Shown piece by piece: positions 33,731 to 46,370 of a stretch of DNA of 64,000 bases (its first letter is position 1; each line of letters opens with the position of its first letter). A program made the position numbers and the translations under genes. The notes below the pieces were generated by a model. It saw only the letters and a program-made list of their open reading frames with translations, did no database searches and had not been told where the DNA came from. Origin of the DNA: Tenebrio molitor (Eukaryota > Arthropoda > Insecta > Coleoptera > Tenebrionidae); contig NC_091047.1 in assembly GCF_963966145.1 (NCBI RefSeq), positions 13,640,001 through 13,704,000 on the forward strand, given 5' to 3'.

Positions 33731-34789
33731 AATAGCTATTCCCTACAATAGATTGAAGAGTATTTTTGATGTATTATTTATATCTACTAGATGAAAATAC
33801 ACTGACCGGCACAAAAAACGACTTATTATGATTTCTTTAATAAATGATCTTGAAATTATTTTTCTTTATTATAGTTAAATTGGGATATTTTCAATGATCG
33901 GGAGTGCTATGGTCACCATGGCAACCGAATTGTTTTGTTTAAATAAATTATTTGAAAATTAGGCTACTTCCATGTTGTGTTTTTGTCGGTTGATTTACGT
34001 GTTAAAAGATTTAATTTGACAATACGAGATACTAATTCAAAATGCTGTTCAGATTTTGGCAATTTTTCATAACATAAAATTTTTTATAAAAAATTACTTT
34101 TTTTTTCGTTAAAATTTTATTTGCTGTGTTTAATGTTTTGCTGGCACCTCAATAACGTTGTAGGGACCAAGTTCTATAATTTTGATACTTAACGGAACCA
34201 GAATGGTGAAACCTCTTCAGAAAAAAGGTAATGTCTCGCATCCCAACTATTTATTGAAAGAAACAACGCACAGAAATGTGTGGATTTTCTTGAACAATTT
34301 GTTTTACATTTTCCACAACTTGTATAGGTAACAACTGTAGCACATCCAATAGATTTATCTATACTTAGTTACACTACTAGTATTTACAAACAATTTAAAC
34401 GTTCTTCCACAATTCTGTGAGAAAACACGATATTGCACTTATTCTTCTGAGTACAAAACAAAATACCAATTGTCAGGAATATTCCCATTAATCATTTTTC
34501 TAATGAAATTGCTTCGATAATAGAATGGGCCATTGTAATAAATATGGTGTGCTTAACAGTAAAAATCATTTTTAGAAATGTTTACTCGTATTAATTTATT
34601 TTGGGCACGCCATTTTCTTGATTTGAACATTAGCTTTGCCAAAGCAATATTTCAGAAATGTTATTAACGCATCAAAAATAGTGACAACCTTTTATAGTCA
34701 CCTGGTATATTAACATTTTCCTTTCAGTTGCTTAAATAATTTTGATGGCGGAAAGAGAACATTGCTGAGAAAATGATTATAATAATACA
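33731..34789. other. Non-coding, AT-rich
   Basis: No gene or clear repeat was seen. Confidence 0.5.
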
Positions 34790-36180
34790 TTTCCAGATAA
34801 TAGCTTATCAATTATAGATTTATTAAATTCGGTTCTACCAGTTCGGGACTTCAGCACCCTTAGCCCCATTAATCCAAGCCTGCGGCGGCCCTCATCCCGA
34901 TTGGTCCAGGTCCGGCGGGTAATCGGTGATGTATAACAACGGCAACTGTTGTGGTCGCGCTACACCGATCTCATTTATACCCTCAAACATGTCAACATTT
35001 GCCAAACAAAACCATTATCACCGAATAATGCGTAATGCGACTCCAGAGGATCGGCTCTCATAACCCAATGAAGAAATATTACGAGCACCCTTATCGATTT
35101 GCCGCTTCGTAATTACACGTCGCATTTAACCTTGGAAGATAATGGCAGATGTGACGTCGCGTGCGACAATTTTCCAAAAATTGAAAAAATAAATTAAGGC
35201 GACTTTCAGCACACACGAACTAATTGATAGCGTGGCTCGCCAGAAACCCACCGCAAACATTTTTATCCACACATATTTTTAGCAGGTACACTATCTAATC
35301 TTGATAGTTCCTTAATTAAGATATAATTTAAGTAGAGCTATAATAGCACATGTTAATCTTGATCTCGAATTAAGTACGTTTTTACTGCTGAGCCAACAAC
35401 CGCTCAGGTGAAGAAGACTTGGATGTGTTACTTTTTAGGCGGTGATTTTTGACTGATAAGGTGGATGGATGCACCGGGCCACGTTATTAAAGAGCACGAG
35501 TCAGCGACTTGTTTTAATGAATTATGCTTAAAAACCAGCCCCACGCTAAATCGCCAATTACATTCCGATTTAATGCCTAATTGCATAAAAATTAAAAAAG
35601 TCTTGAATAAAACATCTCGCATGAATCAGGTTCGACACAAGTGAACTTGCCATAACCACCCCTAGTTGGTTTGTAATAATTCAAAATCACCATCCGTAAC
35701 CACAGCACGTCGTCACCTCGCATTAAATTAATTACGATGAGCAAGAAGTACCGACGTACATCTGTGCTACGATAGGTATGCGCCAACATATTTTGCATTT
35801 GTACCTATCTTGCACATGCAACTTAATCGACTATTCGGGCCGGTTGAATTTTATTAGCAACCGCCTTGATTAATGTCCTTGTAGCCGTCATAAACAATAA
35901 CAGTAAAACTTTCACATGCGAGAAAGTGATGTTTACTAAACAGTAAGCAATGCTTTTCAGTCGGTTGATAATAACAATGTAATTAATCTGTTTCAAATCA
36001 GATCGAAGGAGATTACAGTTTGCAATTTATTTGGAAAACGTGGCAAAACTTGTACTTTCTGTTGTAGATAGGTAGGAGACCATCCTGCACACCTGACGGG
36101 TGTAATTGGGAAATACGTTTTATCAAAGGATCTTTGACAATTTATTATTTAGGAGCACGCATCGTAATTAATTACAATTA
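34790..36180. other. Higher-complexity non-coding block with CpG-rich patch
   Basis: The patch 34850-34960 is GC- and CpG-rich in AT-rich context, and the following 1.2 kb has many homeodomain-type ATTA/TAATCC words and no repeat signature. Two plus-strand frames and one minus-strand frame are open over the patch with mediocre splice sites, so an exon cannot be called. A regulatory module is an equally good guess. Confidence 0.25.
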
Positions 36181-37088
36181 CATGTTTAGTCCCAAATTAA
36201 GGGACGGAAATGTGATAATAAGTGTTTGTACGTAACAATTAAATTGGATAAAAGTTATCTGGACGGGTTTTACTTTCGTTTTTTGATAACTTGCCTTGCA
36301 GCTATTATTACTAAATTTGTAGGTGAGCAATTAGGATGATATTTTATTGCGAACTTGGTCAAGCTCCAAAAAGTTTTCAGATTTTTAGGGTAATTACAAT
36401 TTCTAATTTTTGTTACAGTACATTAATCGATAATTATTAGTCATTAATTACATACAATAATTAGCGTATGCACTGCACCAAGTCAGCAACGTTGATACCT
36501 ACTTACGAAAATATTTGTGAAGATAATATTAACGTAAATTGCTAATATTAGTTTTAGTAATAAAATAAATCAACTGAAAAAAACATATACTGTCAGTTGG
36601 TCCCGGGAATTTAATGACTATATATTTTCCATATTTTAAATTAGATTAAACTTACAAAATGATCAACAAGAAAACAAAGCAAGACTGCTATTTTCGAGAA
36701 ACGTCTGTCTTAGCTTAATCGTACACACATGTATTGCTATACCTGCACAGTCGTTTTATTGGTATTAATGCTTTATCTTCAATGGTAAAACTCACCACTT
36801 ATTCTGGAATAATTGTTGCTTATAATTACAGGAAACGTCCGAAAACTTTGCCTAAATCGAAAACTTTTTTCAAGGTTAACATCAACACCATTGTTTTAAA
36901 ACTGACGTTAATTCCAACATCTAAAATTCATGATGAGATTGAGACCGCAAATTGTCTACGCCCATCCATTGAACGCTTATTTGCGTAGGATTCCACTACG
37001 ACATGACCAACAATTTGCAACGCCTGCTCTGATTTCTTTTCTTTTTGATTGTCTTGCATAATATAGATAACTATTGATTATGGTAATG
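36181..37088. other. Non-coding, AT-rich
   Basis: No gene is supported; the 84-codon plus-strand frame at 36734-36988 lacks any protein-like features. Confidence 0.45.
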
Positions 37089-37110
37089 TCGGGTCGGGTC
37101 AGGTCAGGTC
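37089..37110 (+). repeat. Short (TCRGG)n tandem repeat
   Basis: TCGGG, TCGGG, TCAGG, TCAGG and a trailing TC run in tandem. TCAGG is the telomere unit known from many beetles, so this could be a small interstitial telomere-like tract, but 22 bp is also within reach of chance. Confidence 0.4.
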
Positions 37111-37316
37111 TAGTCATAATTCTTAAAAAGTGCATTTCTATTTTTCATAAACCATAATCATATAACATGTTTGTATTTTTGAAGTACATATTAACATAAT
37201 TAATGAAAGAGCAAGGTGAAACAATAAATCTGAAATGTAAAAGATTTGCAGTAATTAAAGAAGTTCCGGAATTTCTTCAATTACATTCCTACAAAGATGA
37301 GTGTCTTAGAACTTAC

Positions 37317-37407
37317 AAGCCAGGGGTCAAACCTTACGGAGTCTTTGATTGAAACATTAAACCTCCTTGACTTATATCCATTATGTAAGACAAATTGTCT
37401 TCTTCCG
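37317..37407 (-). CDS. Candidate internal exon, unknown protein
   Basis: On the minus strand a pyrimidine-rich acceptor (GCTGCTTTCAATCTTCAG) is followed by 91 nt and the consensus donor GTAAGT (37311-37316). One frame is open throughout and gives 30 codons including FVLHNGYKSRRF and VRFDPWL; the other two frames contain stops. Entry phase has one base left over, exit phase is 0. A faint resemblance to doublecortin repeats (Asn-Gly, then Phe-Asp-x-x-Leu) is too weak to name it. Confidence 0.3.
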
Positions 37408-38968
37408 CTGAAGATTGAAAGCAGCGTAACAGCTACAAAGTTGTCTATTTGAAACCAGAATGGAGCCAACGCGGTCAAATATATTACATTTGCGAAACTA
37501 GATTGGTAATGGTAATAAATCTGTCACAGCTAAATATCAGTTTAGAATCCAAAAGGTTAGTTAAATTGACAACCTTTGCAGCGTCGCTGGAAGGAAATGT
37601 TAATTATTTTTCATACAAATTATACAATGCCTATTCTCTATACAAATATGAAACTATTTGAATAATAGTGCAACGCAGTAGCAAAAGTGGAGCTAACTTA
37701 GTTTCCTCTCTGGATTCTATAAGATTAAAACTGCAAGAATGATTCTGTGTTCAATCTAGTTTTAAGTTGTTTAATAAATTGCGTGCATTTCAAGTTTCAA
37801 TCAGTTAAAAAAAAATCACTCCTAAATCTATTTAAACGAGGTACCGGTCGGAATTAAGTAAAGTGAAGAAAAGTCTATTACTTACAATAATTAACATCCT
37901 ATTGCAGTTTTAACAATTTTGCTCTGGACCAAATAAATCACGGAGCATAGATTATTGTAAAATTTACCTCTCTACTCCACTAGGACTAGACAATGGGAAA
38001 CAACTCAAAAATTTTAAATAACAGCAAAGCTCAATAATGATCCAATAATGAAAGCAGTTTTAAGGTCGGTCTATTAAAATGAAAAGGATTTCAGTACCTC
38101 AATAGCCAAGGGCAAGAACGTAATTCGACTAATTAGGCCACACATTATTCTTAATATTTTTAACAAATTTTAATACAATTTGGCTGTCTGTCAGGAAGGT
38201 AGTGAAGCTCATTTTGAGAACAGCAGGTGGAGTAGAAAAGTATATATGTACCATTTTTAGCAATATAGTTTGATGGAATATTTTTGTTTCTAGTGTACTA
38301 AAATTTACCGATTTCCTTATTTGTGTGCACTAAAACTTTATAATAATGGAAACTTTCTTTTATTAGAAAAAACTTGAGCAGATTAATACATTTTATTTTT
38401 TTAAGAAATATTTTCCATGTATGACTCTTGGACGATAACTCCTGAACTATGGATATTTAAAAGTGAAAACAGTGTGAGAGTGAAATTTTCACAAAAGCAA
38501 ACTAAACAACAAATTAAAGAACTTCAAAAATTCACAATTTTTAAACTCAAATGACCTCGTTGCATAATTAACGCTTGGTAGCGGATTTACTAAGTGCCTT
38601 GCACGATCCTTCGATTTCACATCAATCGGGTTAAATCAAAAGTATCAATCGGCCAACTTCAATTGGGTAATTGAAGGAAAGGGTCCGGTATACAATGAGG
38701 ACAATCCAGCCTGAAACTCTTCAAAATGTTTGCTCTTAGTTGCAATTTCAGCATTTGCTTTTACAGTTTTTTCCTGTTGTGAGAATTTTCGTTCTTTTTT
38801 TTTATTTTGGTGTAAAATTGGAATTTTACTGATACTTTTATCACATTTAAAAATATGTGACTCAGGAATCGTCAGTCCAAAGTACGTAGACATTAATCAA
38901 AATTTAAAGGGGCGGAAAAATGAATATTAAAAAAATATTTTTGTTTTAAGAAAAGTTCATTGCGAAAG
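37408..38968. other. Non-coding, AT-rich
   Basis: No gene is supported; short frames on both strands around 38645-38930 appear to be chance. Confidence 0.5.
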
Positions 38969-38970
38969 TA

Positions 38971-39554
38971 CAGGGTGTTTTCGAAGTTGAGGCGTTCCTC
39001 GTAACACGAGATACTATACATTATTCTTAAGAATTTTAGCCTAAATCTTCTTAGTAAAATGTTTGTATTAACGGAGATAATTGATTGTATATTTTTATTT
39101 TTTTCTAAAATTTTGAGTCCGGTCCTGTCCATTTCTCCGCTGTACTAGATTAATAACTAACATGGCCCAGGATGGTGTTTTTCTGGAAATCGCTCTGCAT
39201 ACTCTCTGGACGCCGCAGCTGCATTCTGATAACGTGATAACATTGCCCATACATTAGCAACATATCTGTGAGCTCATTATTTTCGTAATGATAAAGCCAT
39301 TCCGACTAATTAGATGACAACTCTGGCAGTAATTTTGATTAACGTCATTGCTCATTTAATTTTTTTTTATCAATTCTAATTTCTAACAAATCAGCGCAAA
39401 TTTGAGCAGGACCGGTTTCAAAAATTTCAAAAAAATTAACTTATTGTATCTTCATTGCCGTACACATTTTACTAAGGGACTTTGGCTAAAACTCTTTAGA
39501 ACAACGCATACTATCACATGTTAAAAGGAACACTTCAACTTCGAAAACACCCTG
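38971..39554. repeat. TA-flanked long-arm MITE
   Basis: CAGGGTGTTTTCGAAGTTGA and TCAACTTCGAAAACACCCTG are perfect 20-bp inverted ends, with TA at 38969-38970 and 39555-39556. Imperfect inverted similarity continues for about 110 bp inward on both sides. It is 584 bp and non-coding. Confidence 0.85.
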
Positions 39555-40089
39555 TATATTTCTATTAGTCCAAACTTTTGGCGCGCACTGTATATTTCAC
39601 CCAAATAGCATGTTGTCATAATAATTGTCAGTATCAAATTAATAAATTAATAAACTCTCAGTAGGAAAAAACCGACAAAATCATTTTTCACTTTATTATG
39701 TGACAACGTTCAATTGTACGTACCTAAATATATTTCTTGAAATCTACAAATCCGTAATATCAACAATAATATACAGGTTGTACAAAAAATGGCGCATAAA
39801 TTTACATCACATGATTCTACGATAAATAAAAAAACTCTATTACCAATTTACTGCTCATGGAGTTATTAACAGTCAAACTTAGAAATTTGCTTCGATTGTA
39901 ATGTAGAAATAGCATCAATAACACAATAAATATTCTAGCATTAATTTTACCATTTTGATTATTGGAGAGAATGCATGAGAGAATGTATGGTAACATCGCA
40001 ATCGCAACTAAGCTAGAATGATTTTTCGAACTTGAGTAAAGTCAGAAAATAACAAGGATTGTCATTAATGTCATTTTGATAATAATATA

Positions 40090-40558
40090 CAGGGTGTTTC
40101 TGAAATAGGTGCGTTAATTTTAACTGATAGTAGAACTCGTCAAAAGGAACAACTTTTCTATTTACCATTTTGCCGAAAAACGATGTTTAATTCCAAAAAA
40201 AATTGGAGAGATTTTTCACTAAAATAGCCCTACGCCACAAAAAATACTGCTTTGGCTAATTGAGATCAGCGCTAATATGAAAAAAAGATCCATTTTCATC
40301 CAGAAAACGTGTTTTAACGCCGAAATCGAAATTCAAATAAATCTACCCGTATAGCAAAAAATCCACTTCGTAAGAATCTGGTTGTTTCACGTTTTTAGGT
40401 AGCTTAGTTTTGGAGATATGAACGGTTTTAGGAAAATCTTTCCTAGTTTTTTAAGCCATTACGCAACGTTTTTCGCCGAAATGGCAGAGAGAAAAGTTGT
40501 TCCTTTTGATGAGTTCTATTACCAGTTAAAATTAATGCACTTATTTCAGAAACACCTG
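40090..40558. repeat. TA-flanked MITE nested in 39774-41079
   Basis: CAGGGTGTTTCTGAAATAGG and TTATTTCAGAAACACCTG are inverted ends with TA at 40088-40089 and 40559-40560. Subterminal TTTTAACTGATAGTAG pairs with CTATTACCAGTTAAAA near the right end; it is related to 16930-17403. Confidence 0.8.
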
Positions 40559-40572
40559 TATGTAGTATATTA

Positions 40573-40689
40573 AAGAACGAGTTTTATAAGGGTTGATTTG
40601 GCGCAAGAGTCCCGGGCATAGAAAACGACCCGTAGGGGAGTTTTCTATGGGGCGAGTGCGCCAATGCCCTTATAAAATGAGTTTTTTAT
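40573..40689. repeat. CpG-cored palindromic repeat
   Basis: GAGTTTTATAAGGG and CCCTTATAAAATGAG arms, then GGCGCA / TGCGCC and GAAAACGACCC / GGGGAGTTTTC, form stepped inverted pairs around a CCCGTAGGGGAG centre. It lies 14 bp from the preceding MITE. Confidence 0.65.
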
Positions 40690-41081
40690 GTTATTTTTTT
40701 TAATTTGCACCTTTTTTAAAATTTGTAAATACATAAAAAATGAATTTTCAAATCCTAGAGAATTTTGTATTAATTGATAATTCAAGGTAATACACATTGA
40801 ACATTAATATTGGAAGTTTTTTGGTGTAAATGACAATAATACACTGAAATATTGATAAAAATTTTCTTAGAGATCTATTAAAATACGAGTGCTTTAAGAA
40901 ATAGCCATAAACGACTCGAAATTTCATACAATAATAGACCTATTAGAGACGCAAATTCTAAAAATAATTTTAAAATATTCGTCTAATGGTAAGACCAAAT
41001 TCGAATTAGAATTTTTTGTGTGGTATTCAAGATAGTTTCACGTGACATAAATATTATGCGTCATTTTTAATGCAGCCTGTA

Positions 41082-44000
41082 TATTTTTAGAAAATTTGGA
41101 CGATTTGTAATAAATCCAGTAAAATGTTTCATAAAATGATGCAAATACGAGAGGAATACTTTATGCAACTCTACCTGCAACAAAACTTGTAAATCAACCT
41201 TTTTCACAATTCAAATCAGGATATCAGCATTACTGGCGTCCAAGTTACCATTAAGAATGCACTATTTCCATTTACTTTGCAGATTTCCATCACAATCCAC
41301 AATGATTGGTTGCGAACAAAAATTTAAATAATGCAGGAGATTAAAATGCATCACGTAACTTTAGAATGCAATCATCATTGTAATTTTCTTTTCTTTTCAT
41401 TCCTCTCAGCTTTTTCTTCCAATTATAACGCTGTAAAGAAAACATATGTACATATGCCGTGTATAGCAAGCTATTACCTACAATTGCTATCTAGTCTAGT
41501 TCGAAGAAATTAGAAAAATATTACTTTTTAGTAATTGCCTTTTTAGTAAACTATAGTAGGTATGGAATATCGCCTGGTTAAATTCTTCAACTTTCCAATG
41601 TGTTCTTGAACGTACGTCTAAGTTTTTGTCTTATTTGATTTGTAAAGTTCTACACTTAATACATGATCACATGGTGAACTACAAATTTAAATGAAAATTA
41701 TTCAAAAGTGTTCCTATTTGCTCCAAGTTGCTCTTGTTTCGCTTATTACAGTTATAAAACAAATGTTTAAGGTACGAAGAAAGTCACAATAAATAAATTT
41801 GCCTTATAAATAATGAAGTGGCTCGTGATTTGTAATTTTTTGACCTAAATCTGTACTTCTTGATTTATGCAATTTATTTATCACGAACAAATTTTCAATT
41901 AGGGTAATTGACGTCGGTGAACGTAATATTTACGAAACAATGTCATTACAATCCCATTGTTGTTGTTTATCTTGCAAAGCAAACGTATGAAATAATATTT
42001 CGTTTCATGAAAATTCCCGAAGTAAGTACGTCAAGATTTGGCCGGCGAAAGTAATTTCACACACACAACACCGTTACAAAATTCCGAATTATTTTCTCAA
42101 TATTTCAAAATATTTTCTGAGGGAATTCTCGCCTTAAATATTCACAACACGACTCACCGATAACTACCTACAATTTAGAGCCCGCTCTGTGAAATATGGG
42201 AACAAGATTTGTGCAACTAAAGAAAGTCTTGTCCTCCTTGCAGCAAACTTCAGCATGAAACAATTTTAGATTTTCGCATTAATGCATTATTCTTATGTAA
42301 TTATTATAATATCATAGACATAGCTGCTTCCGTACGACTTTACGCATGACGCCTGCAAGTTTCTTGGACTTTCTACTGTCAATTGATCATTACCATTATT
42401 GTCAACGCATAAAAAAATCTAAAAATTGTGACAAAAATCATGACCTCCTGTGAAAATTAACACTGTCATTTTGTTGGTTATTGCTTATCACACCTGTCAT
42501 CCCAGTCCAGTGAAGGTCGAAACTAACACAAAAGCTCATCGCTTTCGTGAGAATAAAATATCGCCCACCTGCGAACTCTTAATGCAAAATAATCTGAAAT
42601 TAGTCCGGAGGTATTTTTCATGGTAGGCCCCCGCAAGCCCACAATAAAATTAATCTTGGAAATTAAACCATTAGTTGATAATTTGATACGAGTCGTAACG
42701 ATTGACTCGAATTTACACCTGCAATCATTTTTCACGGCCACCATAAAACTTTTACGATTTTTTCAGCAGTCCAAGTCTATTCGCATCTGAATCCTCCCTT
42801 GTCAGACTGGTCTGCACCCAAATCTACAATTGAAACTTTTAATTTCGTTGCGTAGTGAAACGGTGAATTTCACAACGCAATTTGTTGCGCCAATTATCAG
42901 TAATTGCTCTGTTATGGACATTTAAGCGTATCTTTTTGCTCGTTTTGTGTGAATTATGTCTAGAAAACAGGTAAATTTCGGTCATTCTGCACCTGTCAAG
43001 CAAGAGGTCCGTCCGAAAGCTACACCCCAATAATTCAGAGAAGAGTTCGGTAGGCGCCTAATTACCAATTTGGATTTCGTAAAAAAGGAATATTAATGGA
43101 AAGAAAGTACGATCGTGCGAGTGAACGTGAACCAGAATTTATGCTAATTCGCTATAGGAAAAAATTAAACAAAATTAATCCGTTACATAAATTCTGCTTT
43201 CTGTAATCTTCATACGTTACAGGCCATTTTCCGGTGGCACTTTTTCGAAGTGTTCCACGGTACTATCCTTCGATCCCTTTATATCGAAACGGCGAGCAAC
43301 ATTCTAATCACGTTTTCTACTTTTACTCGCCAATCGGTGATACAAAATTCACTAGTTTTAGAATACTACAATAAATTAATTCATTATACAAGCGCCTACG
43401 ACCACTTATTTCGAACAGGACTGATTTTTTTTTAATATTAATTTAGAGAGAGAGCCCAGTTCACTTGCATAATTCATAGCATAACAAATTTTATGTAAAT
43501 TGAATTTTAAGGACGTTGCCCCAGTTAAAATCACGCATCGCTTCAATTTTAAATTGGAAAATAACTAAATTAATTAAACGTTCACATTTTTCAAGAATTA
43601 CAAAGTATAATCTTGCGCTTTTTTCACCTCGTAATTACTTACACTTATTATTCAAGCTAATTTATTCGGAAACGTGAAGCTTAGTAATTAATACAGTAAA
43701 TCTCTTGGTCAATGTATTTGCTTTATTTTCTACACTCTATATAATTAAATTTAACCTTAGGTTGCTGTTAGTGGACAAATTTCTCCCAGTTCATCTAAAT
43801 TGTCATATTTTTTAGTTTTGTCAAACATGGAAATATTATTTAAATAAAATATTTAGTTGTTTGTGTATCAAGGCCAAAAAGTGCATCTTTTCCGTCCGAG
43901 TCTGAGTTTTCTGACCGAGGCGCAGCCCAGGCTTCAAAACAGGCGAGGACAAAAGGCACGAACTACAAAACAAAAGACATCATTAGAAAAATTACAAATT

Positions 44001-44863
44001 TATTTTGTATCTATCTTTTTCAAATTGATAAATTTATTAATACATATTAACAACATTGTTTTATAGTATTTGTTATCAGTTTGCCAACAAAACTAGAAAT
44101 TTACTATTTGCAATACAATTATTTATTTAGATACATAATTATTTATGGTGACAGGACAATTATCGGTTTTGTCGGTTTCGTTGCTAATTTAGTAAACAGA
44201 CCAACAGATGGCGCCACGGTCAGTGCCCGAAAAAGTGCGTCCGAAAAAGAGTTACTTTTCGTCCGCCTGTGAGTACGTAAAATTACCGTTTTCATTAAGG
44301 GTGCCTAAAAAATTCTTTTTTAAGCTAATTCCAAAAGAATAAATGAAAGAATTTAAAAATATATTAATCTCTAATAATCCTCAAAAATAAAAACAAATAA
44401 GAAATTAAACTATGGCTTACCAGTTATGCAAGTATTAAAACAGCATCGAGAGAGAATAAAATTGTAAATCATCTTAAGTACAAGTATGTACTTACTCTTA
44501 ATGTATTTCTGCCGTCATATACCTTTTACTTTTCCTCTGACGAATGATGGTACACCCTTCACACATACTCATGAAGTGCAGTAAATAAAAATTAATACAT
44601 GATTTTTTCTGTGTTATCCCGTAGAACATAATTATCGTTAAAGGTTTTAAAATATACCGCGGTCGTAAATTCGCTGAATAAAATTATGTTTGGATAACGT
44701 ATAAAAACGTAAATTGTTCTTAATTAATTTTGTGTAATCGCATAAAGAAAGTGTTTGACTTTTTTCCGGTACAACGTTACAAAATTTACTGAGTGACACA
44801 AAAACACAACGTAAGTATAAACACTAGCGTCGTTTGTTTATCTGCGATCGTAATATAAACTGG
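41082..44863. other. Non-coding, mostly unique sequence
   Basis: No gene is supported. Minus-strand splice-like pairs near 42158 and 44495 enclose segments closed in all three frames. The last kilobase is the upstream region of the cuticle-type gene and may hold its enhancers. Confidence 0.45.
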
Positions 44864-44870
44864 TATAAAA
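44864..44870 (+). promoter_or_regulatory. Distal TATA-like box
   Basis: TATAAAA, 157 bp before the ATG of the downstream secreted-protein gene. A start here would give a 5' UTR of about 130 nt. Confidence 0.35.
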
Positions 44871-44971
44871 GGAATTTGAAAAATATTGCATAAGAAGATT
44901 TAACGGATGTGGAAGTGAAACCCTCTGGTGGTGAACGACTGTTACACATGAGAAAGTACGTCTACGGTACC

Positions 44972-44979
44972 ATATATAA
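44972..44979 (+). promoter_or_regulatory. Proximal TATA box of cuticle-type gene
   Basis: TATATAAG followed by a GC-rich stretch; transcription about 30 bp downstream (near 45002) would give a 5' UTR of about 25 nt, the short leader usual for insect cuticle genes. I prefer it over the distal box. Confidence 0.5.
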
Positions 44980-45026
44980 GCCTCCGGCGCGGCTTCTACG
45001 GCACAGAGCCTTCCACATCTCCAATC

Positions 45027-46370
45027 ATGAGGGCCTTGGTGAGTACTGCTCCGACACACAGTGCAGTGATCGCAGTGATTACAGTGATAAAAAATAGTGA
45101 ATTATACGTCAACGTGTTGAGTGAGCAAATTAATTAAGAGGATTATCGATTAATTTGTGATGAGTTATTGCGTTGATGTTTGTTCACTGTTTTTTATTGC
45201 GTCTTGTTATTAATGTAACTATTGTAAAAGTGTGCCAACTGTCAGATCTTTTCACACAGATATGTTTTGCTTCAGATTGTTATGAGCGCTGTGTGCCTGT
45301 GCGTGGCTCTAGCTGCTGAGCCTGAAAAGAAAGAGGCAACGCAGGAGACCAAGAAACAGGACAAACGCGGGCTCATCGGGCTCGGCGACCATGGCGGATT
45401 TGGTGGCGGAGACTTTGGTGGACATGATTTAGGAGGCGGCGGGTTTGAGTTCGGGGGACAAGGAGGACACGGAGGTTTCGAAGGAGGAATCGGAATAGGT
45501 GACATCGGTGGTGGTGAGCACCACCACCACGAACATGTCAAAACTATTGTAGTGGAGAAGAAAGTACCAGTTCCTTACACTGTTACCAAACACGTACCCT
45601 ACACTGTAGAAAAGAAGGTACCGTACGAGGTTAAAGTACCAGTTCCTCAGCCTTATACTGTCGAGAAGAAAATTCCTGTGCCAGTAAAGGAGTACATCAA
45701 GGTACCTTACATCGTTCCTCAGCCCTATGAGGTCATCAAGAAGGTTCCCTACGAAGTGAAAGTACCAGTGCCAAGGCCTTACGAAGTCAAAGTACCTGTT
45801 CCCCAGCCCTACACCGTCGAGAAGAAAATCCCTGTTCCAGTCAAAGTGCCCGTGCCACAGCCCTATACAGTCGAAAAGAAAGTTCCGTACCCGGTCAAGG
45901 TAGAAATCCTTGTTCCACAACCTTACACCGTGGAGAAAAAGGTACCTTACGAAGTTAAAGTACCTGTGGATAGGCCGTACCCTGTGCACGTACCCAAACC
46001 ATACCCAGTCACCGTAGAAAAACACATTCCAGTACCAGTCGAAAAACCAGTACCTTATGAAGTTAAGGTTCCAATCGACAGACCTTACCCCGTCGAAGTA
46101 CCTAAACCCGTACCTTACCACGTTAAAGTACCGGTGCCCCAACCTTACACCGTTGAAAAGAAGGTACCATACGAAGTTGAGAAACCCGTACCAGTTCCAG
46201 TCAAGGTACCAGTCGATAAACCTTACCCTGTGTACAAGGAAATCCCATATCCAGTCGAAAAACATGTACCAGTTCCGGTGAAAATTCCCGTGCACATACC
46301 CGTTAAGGTTCATTCGCACCACGAACAATTCGGGGGTTTGGAAGGATCTTTCGGGGGGTACCACCACTAG
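45027..46370 (+). CDS. Secreted cuticle-type low-complexity protein (V-P-x-P-Y/K repeats)
   Basis: Two exons: 45027-45038 encodes only Met-Arg-Ala-Leu and ends at TTG|GTGAGT; the intron 45039-45275 ends in GTTTTGCTTCAG; exon 2 runs 45276-46370. The split start is the classic insect cuticular-gene layout. The joined protein is about 368 residues. A signal peptide (MRALIVMSAVCLCVALAA) should be cut before EPEKK; a dibasic KR then precedes a Gly-rich segment (about residues 40-85) and a His cluster. Residues about 95-345 are imperfect repeats built on VPVPQPYTVEKK, VPYEVKVPV and RPYPV; QPYTVEKK occurs five times. The C-terminus is again Gly/His-rich. No chitin-binding R&R domain is present. Role: probably an extracellular cuticle or other structural matrix component; tyrosines could be cross-linked. 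That role is inferred from composition. A TATA box lies upstream and AATAAA at 46560. Confidence 0.88.
45039..45275 (+). other. Intron 1 of the cuticle-type gene
   Basis: GTGAGT donor and TTTTGCTTCAG acceptor; removal joins MRAL to IVMSAVCLCV in frame, giving a complete signal peptide. Confidence 0.85.

Larger units (their letters stand above)
39774..41079. repeat. TA-flanked element, outer
   Basis: The left end (CAGGTTGTACAAAAAATGGC, then GCATAAATTTACATCAC) and right end (GTGACATAAATATTATGCG, then AATGCAGCCTG) are inverted with about 70-75% identity; TA lies at 39772-39773 and 41080-41081. The interior contains two further inserts (40090-40558 and 40573-40689). Confidence 0.6.

Noticed and set aside
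42140..42235. Splice-like pair on the minus strand near 42158
   Set aside because: The enclosed 29 nt are closed in all three frames, so a coding exon is excluded.
44490..44560. Splice-like pair on the minus strand near 44495
   Set aside because: All three frames contain stops within the putative exon.
45429..46367. 312-codon minus-strand open frame opposite the cuticle-type gene
   Set aside because: It is a by-product of the repeated codon pattern of the sense gene; it has no homology-like features and no promoter or splice context.
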